From Gammaproteobacteria bacterium (GTDB lineage: Bacteria; Pseudomonadota; Gammaproteobacteria; Burkholderiales; Nitrosomonadaceae): a stretch of 64,000 nucleotides of DNA. Position 1 is the stretch's first letter. Each line of letters starts with the position of its first letter. Location of the stretch: assembly GCA_015709635.1 (NCBI GenBank), contig CP054180.1, positions 930,001 to 994,000 of the forward strand, given 5' to 3'. The notes under the pieces were generated by a model that was not told the origin of the DNA, made no database searches, and saw only the letters and a list, made by a program, of their open reading frames with translations. The translations under genes were made by a program, and so were the position numbers. Shown piece after piece: positions 37,689 through 46,475 of this stretch.

Positions 37689-38163
37689 CATTTACAAGGT
37701 TCTAACGCCGGTCGGTCAATTCGATGCTGTTTTCAGTGAAAATGAGGACGTTTCTATTGAGTATGTCGGTGATGAAAGTGCGATTCAATTTTTCAAAGAC
37801 TGGCTGCTGTTGAATCAAGTGAGCGGTGATCATGGCCACTTACTGGATGTCCAGAACTTAACACCTGTCGACCTATACGGATTCTGCCAGCCGACCAGAA
37901 GCGACATTGAAGTGATCCCGCCATTTGATGATTTATTGGCTTTTGCTGAGAGCGATTTTGTTGATAACCAAAATAATGAAGAGGGCGACGAAATGGAAGG
38001 TGAAATGGCGATTGATTCTGCTGATGGTATTTATCTCGACAAGGACAAGAAGGTAATATCGGCGACACTTCAACTATTCAAGGCATTCAAGCAATTTTTG
38101 AATCGGATAAAGAATCCGCAAGAATTCCGCAAGGAATGCCAAATATCAATGGAACTAGCGTGA
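37678..38163 (+). CDS. Mobile-element protein C, acidic, unknown
   Basis: Protein of 161 aa starting MNSIYKVLTPVGQFDAVFSE, with IEYVGDESAIQFFKDWLLLN and LYGFCQPTRSDIEVIPPFDD. The middle is acidic. It overlaps the end of gene B, and its stop overlaps the start of gene D as TGATG, so the set was one operon. I recognise the VEYVG-x-FF-x-W pattern from integrative elements but know no role. The reading frame is intact, unlike its neighbours. Confidence 0.6.
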   Translation: MMNSIYKVLTPVGQFDAVFSENEDVSIEYVGDESAIQFFKDWLLLNQVSGDHGHLLDVQNLTPVDLYGFCQPTRSDIEVIPPFDDLLAFAESDFVDNQNNEEGDEMEGEMAIDSADGIYLDKDKKVISATLQLFKAFKQFLNRIKNPQEFRKECQISMELA

Positions 38164-39050
38164 TGAACAAGGAGGAAGCCAAAAACTCCTAAGATACTTG
38201 CTGGATGTTGCAATAAACAGGAAGGCTGGCATTCCGGATATGACAGAAGAGCAAAGGAAACAATTGTCAGATTATCAATGGGACGCGAGGGTAATTTACG
38301 ATTACATGACAAATCGTATTCGTCATCGTGGCGCCAGGAATCTATTGCGCACACCAGAAATGAAGAAGAAATATCCGAAATTGATAATCAGCCGCGTGAA
38401 GAATTTGATTCCGTTGCGACTATAACGCTTGATAGCGTTTCGGGTATCGAAAAGATCGGATTGATGAAAGAGCTTGCCGGTATCAGAAAAATTATTAGTA
38501 CGGCAGCACCGGGCATTGAGAAGCTTGGGTTTGTTAAAAGAATCAAAGAAATTCGTGATGCTCTTGGTGTTGGTGGCGCACCAGAGCCGGAAGTGAGTCA
38601 GCAAAACACCATAGAAGATGTAAACAAAGTCATGCCGCTGTTAAAGCGGTTCATCGGCAAATCTCAGTTATCTGCAATCGGCATGGGTATTCGTGGCGAT
38701 GAAGGCCAGTTTTTCAAGGATAAATTGATCGAAATTGCTAATGTAATCCAAGCGATGCCAAAAACATACGAGCAAGACGGTATGGGGATGACGCAATTGC
38801 TTATCTGCACTACTTCAAAGGGTCTGGAGATTGGTATATCACCGAACGCGATATGGAGGAAGAGCAGCTTCAGGCGTTCGGACTAGCTGATCTGTTCGGT
38901 GATGGCGGTGAACTTGGGTATATCAGCATTGAGGAACTGATTGGCGCTGACGTTGAGCTTGATTTGTATTGGAAACCAAAGACTATTGGCGCTATTAATA
39001 AAGGCAAAAGCGGTAATAGTGAAGGCCGGTATACTGAGCTCACTGGATAA
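38163..39050 (+). pseudogene. Mobile-element protein D with DUF2958-like domain, frameshifted
   Basis: Starts MNKEEAKN and continues in another frame with LRYLLDVAINRKAGIPDM and RGARNLLRTPEMKKKYP, then a repeat unit EKIGLMKELAGIRKII and LGFVKRIKEIRDALG that parallels the one in gene B. The end reads QAFGLADLFGDGGELGYISI and VELDLYWKPKTIG, the DUF2958 pattern. Breaks lie near 38190, 38390 and 38795. DUF2958 proteins are carried by conjugative elements. Function unknown. Confidence 0.65.
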
Positions 39051-39081
39051 AAAATTTAGCAATCAACCGAAACGCTGCAGA

Positions 39082-39339
39082 CTATGCTCCCATCGTGTCA
39101 TTCATCTGTGCTAACGGCTTTGCTGCATCCCGTAATGTATCCAGAGCTTCATTCAAAGGCACTGCTTTATATTGAGCCAGTCGACCCACTGTATGTATTG
39201 GAACGAGCGAGTCCTTTCCTGCGCCTTCGCCTTCGTAATTGAGCCACAATGCCTCGAAATTAAGTGCTGGCACGCGAAATAGTCGTAACTCAATCTCCTG
39301 ACGCTCTTCGCCACTTATCCTAAGAATTTCAGTTAGGCC
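39082..39339 (-). pseudogene. Partial reading frame downstream of the papain-like protease
   Basis: An open frame without a clear start encodes LTEILRISGEERQEIELRLF and ALWLNYEGEGAGKDSLVPI, ending MNDTMGA. It begins directly where the protease frame stops, so it may be its continuation after a frameshift or a separate small gene lacking its start. Nothing known is recognised. Confidence 0.4.
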
Positions 39340-40267
39340 TCAGGCATATATATCCAATTGATCTTTGCTGCTGACATTTGCAGGACGCGCGGTTCGCCCT
39401 CCTCGCTGACATCGAAAAATGCTTGCAAGGTTTCTCCAGAAGTTTCGATTACCCGGAGTGCCACAGGCTCTGGTGCCGCTTCACGTCTATCCAATAATGC
39501 ATCCAGTCCGAGTGAATATACGCGATGAGCCATACCGATGGCAGCGCGGTTTTCATCCTCGATCTCCTGAAATGCACGTGTTCCAGGTAGTTCCGTCGTC
39601 GATATTTTTCCCTGCTTTAATTGTAATAGCGGACGGGCTTCCCAAATACGACGAAGAATCGGCTCGATTGGAATCAGATATTTTATTGGCAATTTGAAAT
39701 AGCTCTTAGTGAAATAGGTGTGGGTCCAGGTGCCACTTCCTTGATAGTTGCTTGCAAAATCAGATACCGTAAGGTGACTCTTGCCGTAAATCGGATCATC
39801 AATATCAAAGTACTCCAAATTAAGAACACGACTATAGCCGTAAATGACCATGAAATGACCGCCACCACCATTCCAACCGATTCTGGCACCCACAGGGCGG
39901 CCTGCATCGATTTCATCCTTCACCTGCTGGAAGCTGGCTTGCCCCATTATGCTGACAAAGTTGTTGGTGCGAGTCAGCGCCTTGTCGAGATACCACGGCA
40001 CGTTGCAAGCCGATGGCACCGGGTTATTACAGCAATCGCTATGGCCAAGTTCCCCGTTTGCCACTCGACATTGGGTCCAGGTGCTCCATAACCAATAGAA
40101 ATGAGATACGCTTGTTGAAGTTGCAGCCCAGCACCAATTGGATTCGGTTTGTGACTGCATGTTGAATGAAAGCTGTTTGGATAAGAAAAGCTTCCCCAGA
40201 TATTGAATTCCTTCAAAAGAGAATTATAGGGATGGCTGGTAACGTGAATGTATTCAGACAAGTTCAT
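39333..40267 (-). pseudogene. Papain-like (C39/C70-type) cysteine protease, N-terminal frameshift
   Basis: The catalytic Cys lies in QSQTESNWCWAATSTS, the His in GGGGHFMVIYGYSR and the following Asp in FDIDDPIYGKSHLTVSDF: the order of papain-like enzymes of the AvrRpt2/C70 kind. The best start, MNLSEYIHVTSH at 40267, has AGGAAGAGGA before it but lies in another frame; the frames meet near 40165 just before MQSQTE. The C-terminal 110 residues are helical and unrecognised. It might be an effector, a bacteriocin-like processing enzyme or a secreted protease; no signal peptide is evident. Confidence 0.7.
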
Positions 40268-40669
40268 AGTTCTTTCCTCTTCCGAAGGTTGGCCCTGCTA
40301 AATAGGAAAACAAAACAACTAAAGCTTTTCTCTTATCTTAGTGAATAAACCTACATGAAACTTGATCGAGTGTCAAACATTCCGATTAGTGGGTAGTGGT
40401 TCAGTTTTAATTTTCCTCGTTTTGATTGCTCAATAGGTTTGATGCGATTAATATCGCTATTTGATATAAGCCCAATGGGAAATATTTAGAGAATGCCTGA
40501 ATCCTATGGCATATTCTTTGGGAAGGAGTCGGATACGCAACATTTTGATCTTATTCACATCGCTATCCGGTTTAATCGGCATGCTAACCGAGGTAAGCTC
40601 CAAATGGTAATTAGGTGCATGCAGGGATGTGGGTACAACGTACTAAGATGAAAACAAAAGGAGTTAAGA
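40268..40669. other. Intergenic stretch between protease and PEP-CTERM gene
   Basis: About 400 bp between divergently transcribed remnants. It should contain both promoters. A GG-N10-GG stretch near 40515 vaguely resembles a sigma-54 site but lacks the GC element. AAGGAG lies before the ATG at 40670. Confidence 0.35.
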
Positions 40670-41805
40670 ATGATAAGAAAAACATTGCGCGCAGCAGTAA
40701 TTGCATTTCTCGTCTCATCTTCGTTATCTGTCGTTGCAAGCACTGATTATTCAATAAAAATATTCCCCTCTCTGTTTGGTGGGGATATTAATAACTCAGG
40801 TCAGATTGTTGGGGCAACTTATCCAGAAGGACTATTTATTTCCGGTCCGGATGGCGAAGGGATGAAATTTTTGGAGAAAAAATAGACAGTAACGTAATTA
40901 ACGATTTTGGACAAATTGCTGGGTTTTATACTGACTCAGACGGTGCTAGGCATTCTTTTATCACTGGACCTAATGGAGTCGGAATAAATGAAATCAACCT
41001 TTGTCATTGGGCGGTAAAAACACCAGCATCTATGATATGAATAACAAAGGGCAGATTGTTGGGAGCGCTCAAACACCTGATGGCTATCTCATGCGTTTGT
41101 TACCGGGCCTAATGGTGTTGGAATAACAGACCTTGGAACACTTGGAGGAGCATATAGCGTTGCCACTGAGATAAATGATAATGGTCAAGTTGCCGGCTAT
41201 TCGGTTTCTTCAGAAGGTGATCGGGCATTTATCACTGGGCCTGATGCATCTGGCATGAAAGCGCTTGACGTAATCAAGCAAGATACAACCCAGGAGATAC
41301 CCTGCATTATGTCGCCACTGGAATAAATAGCTCGGGACAGGTAATAGGTTACTCATTTGTTACATCATTTAGCGATTACTTAGGTCACATATACATTCTT
41401 TTGTAACAGGGCCTAACGGCGAGAATATGAGTTTTCTTGATCTTGGATCAATAGGAATGAATGATGCTATTCCAACAGGAATTAACGATTTCGGTGATAT
41501 TATTGGTTCAACGTCTCGATATTTACGGCGCCGGTGAACATTGGAAAAGTGGATTTATATACAGCCATGGTATTGCTACCAATATAGCGTCGCTTGTTAC
41601 AATAGATTCAGGTTTCTATGCTCCGATACCTGTTGCTATTAACAACAAAGGTCAAATATTAGGTGTTGGAACATCAGAATTTGATAGAGGAAGTGGTTTT
41701 TTTCTTTCCCCGGTAGCTCCAATCCCTGAGCCATCCACCTACGCCATGCTGCTGGCCGGGCTGGGGTTGGTGGGGTTTGTGGGGCGCAAGCGAGTGGAGA
41801 AATAA
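40670..41805 (+). pseudogene. HAF-repeat PEP-CTERM protein, shattered
   Basis: Signal peptide MIRKTLRAAVIAFLVSSSLS, then repeats spread over all three frames: INNSGQIVGATYPEGLF, INDFGQIAGFY, MNNKGQIVGSA, INDNGQVAGYS, INSSGQVIGYS, INDFGDIIGS and FVTGPNGVGI-like linkers. The last frame ends with an intact sorting tail, PIPEPSTYAMLLAGLGL plus GRKRVEK. Joined, this is about 380 aa of the extracellular HAF-repeat type. At least five breaks are needed. It would have been a second exosortase B substrate. Confidence 0.78.
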
Positions 41806-41807
41806 AG

Positions 41808-41842
41808 AAGCGCGTTTCCTAATGGGGAAGGAAACGCGCTTT
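41808..41842 (+). terminator. Hairpin terminator after the PEP-CTERM gene
   Basis: Arms AAGCGCGTTTCC and GGAAACGCGCTT around an 8-10 base loop, 3 bases after the stop codon. The T run is short (TTAAAAG), so it is a strong hairpin with a weak tail. Confidence 0.65.
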
Positions 41843-42134
41843 AAAAGAACAAACCCCGTCATTAACCAGGTTATCAAAGCTTAGAGGGGATCGATTAAAC
41901 AGCAAGGAAAAATCGAACCAATAACAGTGTATCAACTTGATTATGAAGTTTTGTGATCGTAAGAAGAGGCGTGAATATGATTAAAGCCCAGCCTTCTTCG
42001 TCTGTGAAAAAGTCGGCTGGGAGGTCAGACTTACTGGTTTAGAAAAGCTAACCTGAAGCCAGGCTGCGCCTTTTATAAATCTTGATTGTTTCCCAGAAAG
42101 CCTCGTTATGCATGCTTAAAATTTCCAATAATCG

Positions 42135-42345
42135 CTATCCATCTTTTGACCAATCAAGTACTTGTAATTGAGCTGGAGCGATGCTCTTAATGTGATTCAT
42201 TTTATCAGCAGTTACAAGTGCCAAATTGTATGTCATTGCTAAGGCAGCCATCCAGACATCATTCTCATTTACACCAAAACCTTTCCAGTAGTAGGATCAC
42301 ACCACTCTTCCACATATCGACTTTTGCACGCCCTTTAATCTTTCC
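42135..42345 (-). pseudogene. VapC-like PIN-domain toxin, C-terminal remnant
   Basis: In one frame GVNENDVWMAALAMTYNLAL is followed by VTADKMNHIKSIAPAQLQVL and DWSKDG with a stop at 42135. This is the C-terminal half of a VapC-type PIN nuclease, with the late Asp motifs NDVWMAA and VTAD. Upstream the frame breaks near 42295, and the N-terminal half is cut off by the IS200-type element. Neither the first catalytic Asp nor an antitoxin gene is present. About 290 bp between it and the PEP-CTERM terminator hold no other gene I can see. Confidence 0.7.
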
Positions 42346-42355
42346 GGGATTTATT

Positions 42356-42849
42356 CCCCGCCCCTTGGGGCGTAATATATTCGTGTGAGCGAATATATAC
42401 ATAAAACCATAATGTAACGGTGCTGCTTTATCATCTGGTGTTTCCGGCGAAATATCGCCGCGCCGTATTTGACGAGGCTGTGGATGGGGTGTTGCGGGAT
42501 GTCTGTTTAGATCTCGAACGGCGTTACCAGTTGAAGTTCATGGAGATCGGTACGGATAAGGATCATGTGCATTTTCTGGTGCAGTCGGTTCCCGCATACA
42601 GTGTCACAAAACTGGTAATACTGATCAAGAGCATCACGGCGCGGGAGGTGTTTCGCTTGTGCCCTCATGTGAAGAAACAGTTGTGGGGCGGGGAATTCTG
42701 GACTGATGGTTATTTCGTCAGCACAGTTGGCCGTCATGGCGATGAGGACACAATAAGAAATTACGTTAAAAAGCAGGGAGATGTCTATCAGCAGTTATAC
42801 GAAGACAGACAACTCGCTCTCTTCTGATACCCCGCTGCTTGCGGCGGGG
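42356..42849. mobile_element. IS200-type element, copy B
   Basis: The left hairpin CCCCGCCCCTTGGGGCG (42356) and the right hairpin CCCCGCTGCTTGCGGCGGGG (42830-42849) differ, so the left end may have drifted. Different in sequence from copy A though of the same group. It truncates the VapC-like gene. Confidence 0.75.
42385..42827 (+). pseudogene. IS200-type transposase, copy B, N-terminal frameshift
   Basis: The main frame gives LLYHLVFPAKYRRAVFDEAV, the HVH motif in DKDHVHFLVQ, WGGEFWTDGYFVSTVG and the Tyr in IRNYVKKQGD. The expected start VSEYIHKT lies in another frame from GTG 42385, with one base missing near 42407. An internal GTG at 42420 would lose the first strand. It shares fold and motifs with copy A but is clearly a different element. 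Confidence 0.8.
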
Positions 42850-42963
42850 TTGTTCATCGCTTAAACATAGAGATCAGTTTGGAATAATTTGCTGAATAAT
42901 TTACACAGCAATATTTCAGTCAAAAAATCTGCACAAAGTAACCCCGGTGTAACCCCAGGAAAA

Positions 42964-42998
42964 AACAAGGGGTTATCAGAAATGATTAACCCCTTGTT
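42964..42998 (-). terminator. Terminator of the tRNA-Lys transcript
   Basis: Arms AACAAGGGGTTATCA and TGATTAACCCCTTGTT with a GAAA-type loop. On the minus strand it follows the tRNA by seven bases and is followed by a run of T, the layout of an intrinsic terminator. It also has T on the plus side, so it may work both ways. Confidence 0.8.
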
Positions 42999-43004
42999 TT
43001 TATT

Positions 43005-43080
43005 TGGTAGGTCGTGGCAGATTCGAACTGCCGACCAACGGATTAAAAGTCCGCTGCTCTACCGGCTGAGCTAACGACCC
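43005..43080 (-). tRNA. tRNA-Lys (anticodon TTT), CCA encoded
   Basis: Seventy-six bases starting GGGTCGTTAGCTCAGCCGG, with D arm GCTC/GAGC, anticodon loop CTTTTAA giving TTT, T arm with GTTCGAATC and the end ACGACCTACCA. The first pair is G-T instead of G-C. The accessory region ends just beyond its 3-prime side. Confidence 0.96.
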
Positions 43081-43486
43081 AAAGCGCAACATTATACCTT
43101 AATCGGCTGCTGATAGAAATGGCTTTCTCCGTTTGAATTCTCGTTTTTATAATACGGGTCGCAAATATAATGTCTTGTTCACTGACAATATCGCCAGTAT
43201 CAGATAAAATATTTGTAAGAATAGGCGGTAAAGCGCTAAGTTGAATTTACTGCAAATTTCAATGTTGCAAGAATATTTCCTATAGTTATTAAATCAAATT
43301 TCAAATCTTTATCCTTTTCGGTATTGATTCTACCTAAATCATCATGTGTCATTGATGAGATGCACTTTTCAAGTAGCAAGCGATAGGAAAAATAATCCTT
43401 TTTAGTTTTTTGAGAAAATTCACCGGCGAGTTAATTTAGTTAATGCAAGATCTACGATGTTTTGCCATTAGAGGAAGTAATTGATA
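43081..43486. other. Intergenic stretch between tRNA-Lys and cysD
   Basis: About 400 bp that must hold the tRNA promoter (minus strand) and the cysD promoter (plus strand). I see no riboswitch-like structure or gene. GAGGAAG at 43471 is the cysD ribosome site. Confidence 0.4.
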
Positions 43487-44383
43487 ATGCTGACACATTT
43501 ACAGCGTTTAGAAGCAGAGAGTATTCAAATCATGCGAGAGGTTGTTGCGGAGTGCGAACATCCGGTGATGCTCTATTCCATTGGTAAAGATAGCGCTGTC
43601 ATGCTGCACCTGGCAGTTAAAGCGTTTTATCCTTCAAAACCGCCGTTTCCGCTGCTTCATGTTGATACAACTTGGAAATTCAGAGAAATGATTGAATTTC
43701 GCGATGTCATGGCGAAAAAGCTCGGACTCGAATTACTGGTACATATCAACCCGCACGGGGTAGAAAAAGGAATTAATCCGTTTACGCACGGTTCGGCGAT
43801 TCACACGGATATCTGGAAGACAGAAGGGTTAAAACAAGCGTTGGATAAACACGGTTTCGATGTGGCATTCGGTGGCGCGCGCCGGGATGAGGAAAAGTCT
43901 CGTGCCAAAGAGCGTATTTTTTCCATCCGCTCGGCGCAACACCGCTGGGATCCCAAGCTGCAACGGCCCGAGCTTTGGCGGTTATATAATGCGCGCAAGA
44001 ATAAAGGTGAGAGTATCCGGGTGTTTCCGCTTTCTAACTGGACCGAACTTGATATCTGGCAATATATCTATCTGAATGACATACCCATTGTGCCATTGTA
44101 TTTTGCCAAGGAACGCCCCGTGGTCGAACGTGACGGCACACTAATCATGGTGGATGACGCACGATTGCCATTGCGGAACGGGGAGCAACCGATGATGAAA
44201 CGGGTGAGATTCCGCACGTTGGGATGTTATCCACTAACTGGCGCGATCGAAAGCGAAGCCAATACTTTGACGGCAATCATCCAGGAAATGCTATTGACCA
44301 AAACCTCCGAACGGCAAGGCCGGTTGATCGATCATGATTCAACCGGTTCTATGGAGAAGAAAAAGCAAGAGGGTTATTTCTGA
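43487..44383 (+). CDS. cysD: Sulfate adenylyltransferase small subunit
   Basis: ATP-PPi-lyase subunit of 298 aa that activates sulfate to APS with CysN. The PP-loop motif YSIGKDSAVM (about residue 28), FGGARRDEEKSRAKER and ending EKKKQEGYF are diagnostic. Length is normal. The ATG at 43487 follows GAGGAAG by nine bases. Its stop overlaps the cysN start by one base, so translation is coupled. Confidence 0.96.
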   Translation: MLTHLQRLEAESIQIMREVVAECEHPVMLYSIGKDSAVMLHLAVKAFYPSKPPFPLLHVDTTWKFREMIEFRDVMAKKLGLELLVHINPHGVEKGINPFTHGSAIHTDIWKTEGLKQALDKHGFDVAFGGARRDEEKSRAKERIFSIRSAQHRWDPKLQRPELWRLYNARKNKGESIRVFPLSNWTELDIWQYIYLNDIPIVPLYFAKERPVVERDGTLIMVDDARLPLRNGEQPMMKRVRFRTLGCYPLTGAIESEANTLTAIIQEMLLTKTSERQGRLIDHDSTGSMEKKKQEGYF

Positions 44384-46206
44384 TGGCACATGTATCCGAC
44401 TTAATCGCCGAAGATATCGAACTGTATCTAAAAACGCACGAAAATAAGAGTTTGCTTCGTTTTATTACCTGCGGCAGTGTCGACGATGGCAAAAGCACCC
44501 TAATCGGCCGATTGCTCTACGAATCGAAAATGATATTCGAGGATCAATTGACGCAGCTGGAAGTTGATTCGAAGAAAGTCGGCACGCAAGCGGGTGATTT
44601 GGATTTTGCGCTGCTGGTCGATGGGCTTGCGGCGGAGCGCGAACAAGGCATTACCATCGATGTCGCATACCGTTTTTTTTCTACCGACAGACGAAAATTT
44701 ATCGTTGCCGATACACCGGGGCATGAACAATACACCCGTAATATGATTACCGGCGCATCGACTGCGGACGTGGCCATCATTCTGATCGATGCGCGCAAGG
44801 GTGTTTTGACGCAAACGCGGCGGCACAGCTACTTGGTTTCGTTAATCGGCATCCGCCACGTCGTGCTGGCGATCAATAAGCTCGACATGGTCGGTTATTC
44901 CGAAGAAGTGTATAACCGCATCGATCACGATTACCGTGTGTTTGCCAAGAAAGTCGGATTGCGGAATATTGTCACCATTCCGATGTCGGCCCTGAAGGGT
45001 GACAATATTATCGAATTGAGCAGGAATACGCCTTGGTATTGCGGTGATACATTGATGGGGTATCTGGAAACCGTGCAAGTTGAAGATGCCGCTGAGCAAT
45101 CCGGTGTTTTTCGCATGCCGGTGCAATGGGTGAATCGCCCCAATCTGGATTTTCGCGGTTATTCCGGCATCGTCGTGCGTGGCAGTGTCAAGCCGGGTGA
45201 TCCTATTTGTGTCCTGCCGTCCGGAAAACAAAGCCGGGTGGCGAGAATCGTCACTCAGGACGGAGATCTAGACAAGGCCGTTAACGGCCAATCGATTACA
45301 CTGACGTTGACGGATGAAATCGATATCAGCCGGGGCGATGTTCTGGCAACTACCGATTCGCCACCCGGTGTGGCGGATCAATTTGAAGCGACCGTGGTTT
45401 GGATGATCGACGAACCGTTATTGCCCGATAGACCGTATTTGATGAAGATTGGCACAAAAACGGTTACGGCCAATGTTTCCGGGATAAAGTATAAAGTCAA
45501 TGTCAATACGCTTGAGCAGGTTGCCGCCACGAAACTGGAGCTCAATGAAATCGGTGCTTGTAATCTGAATACGGACCAGTCGATCGCATTCGATCCATAT
45601 AGCGAAGATCGTGATACGGGCGGTTTTATCTTGATCGATCGCTTATCCAACAACACGGTAGGCGCCGGCATGCTGCAGTCTGCTTTGCGCCATTCGCGCA
45701 AAAACATCGAGTGGCAAGCGATCACTGTAAACAAGCAGGCACATGCGACTCTCAAGGGGCAAAAGCCTTTTATCATCTGGTTTAGCGGGGCTGGTAGTGA
45801 TAAATCGGCCATTGCCGCTCTACTCGAGAAGAAACTCTATTCGCTGGGTAAGCACACATATTTGCTGGATGAAGACAATGTTCGCCGCGGCTTGAACAAA
45901 GATCTCGGTTTCAGCGATGCCGATCGTATTGAACACATCCGGCGTATGGTGGAAGTGGCCAAGTTGATGGTTGAGGCCGGGCAAATTGTTTTGGTGTCCT
46001 TAATGTCACCATCTTCTGCTGAGCACACAATAGCGCGGGAAATGGTTGCTCAGAATGAATTTTTTGAGGTATTCATCGATGCTGTGACCCCTTTTGATTC
46101 ATTGCACGGAACCCCAGAGATTCACATCGATACGACGGCTCAAACAATCGAACAGGCGGTCGAGCATATCATCCACCGCCTGACGCATGCAGGTGTGCTG
46201 AATTGA
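44383..46206 (+). CDS. cysN: CysN GTPase fused to a degenerate APS-kinase domain
   Basis: Sulfate adenylyltransferase large subunit, 607 aa. The GTPase part is intact: P-loop GSVDDGKST (about residue 32), DTPGHEQY and NKLDM. From about residue 460 a CysC/NodQ-like domain follows, with LDEDNVRRGLNKDLGFSDAD and EVAKLMVEAGQIVLVSLMSP. Its P-loop reads FSGAGSDKSA, one residue short and without the Gly-Lys pair, and the segment between VFIDA and PEIHIDT lacks the usual CEKRD/KARAGEIKNFTG block, replaced by a short VTPFDSLHGT stretch. Sulfate activation with CysD should work; PAPS formation probably does not. Confidence 0.92.
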   Translation: MAHVSDLIAEDIELYLKTHENKSLLRFITCGSVDDGKSTLIGRLLYESKMIFEDQLTQLEVDSKKVGTQAGDLDFALLVDGLAAEREQGITIDVAYRFFSTDRRKFIVADTPGHEQYTRNMITGASTADVAIILIDARKGVLTQTRRHSYLVSLIGIRHVVLAINKLDMVGYSEEVYNRIDHDYRVFAKKVGLRNIVTIPMSALKGDNIIELSRNTPWYCGDTLMGYLETVQVEDAAEQSGVFRMPVQWVNRPNLDFRGYSGIVVRGSVKPGDPICVLPSGKQSRVARIVTQDGDLDKAVNGQSITLTLTDEIDISRGDVLATTDSPPGVADQFEATVVWMIDEPLLPDRPYLMKIGTKTVTANVSGIKYKVNVNTLEQVAATKLELNEIGACNLNTDQSIAFDPYSEDRDTGGFILIDRLSNNTVGAGMLQSALRHSRKNIEWQAITVNKQAHATLKGQKPFIIWFSGAGSDKSAIAALLEKKLYSLGKHTYLLDEDNVRRGLNKDLGFSDADRIEHIRRMVEVAKLMVEAGQIVLVSLMSPSSAEHTIAREMVAQNEFFEVFIDAVTPFDSLHGTPEIHIDTTAQTIEQAVEHIIHRLTHAGVLN

Positions 46207-46475
46207 TTGCTGGTAATCATTCGCGTCATTAAGGAAATACAAATACTGAATAACTTGGTAAATAAGAAAATTACAAGCGGATAGGACGCAGGGAGATCGT
46301 GTGAAGCGAATCCTTGAGCGTATCTTTACGCAACAAATCGCTTATATAGATAGTTATTCAGTGTTTTCTTAAATCATTTTGTAATTAGTTTCGAGTTACA
46401 CTGTTGCGATAAATGATTGCCGTTTTCCAGGGTTCATGGCATTCAAGCTCATGACTTTCTTCGAGGCCCATTATC

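Noticed and set aside
30790..39050. Complete prophage
   Set aside because: No integrase, capsid, portal, tail or lysis gene can be recognised; only accessory-type genes remain.
40500..40540. Sigma-54 promoter before the HAF-repeat gene
   Set aside because: A GG doublet is present, but the GC element at the right spacing is replaced by GG and the flanks do not fit.
42830..42849. Stand-alone terminator
   Set aside because: It is the right-end hairpin of the IS200-type element; any terminator effect is secondary.
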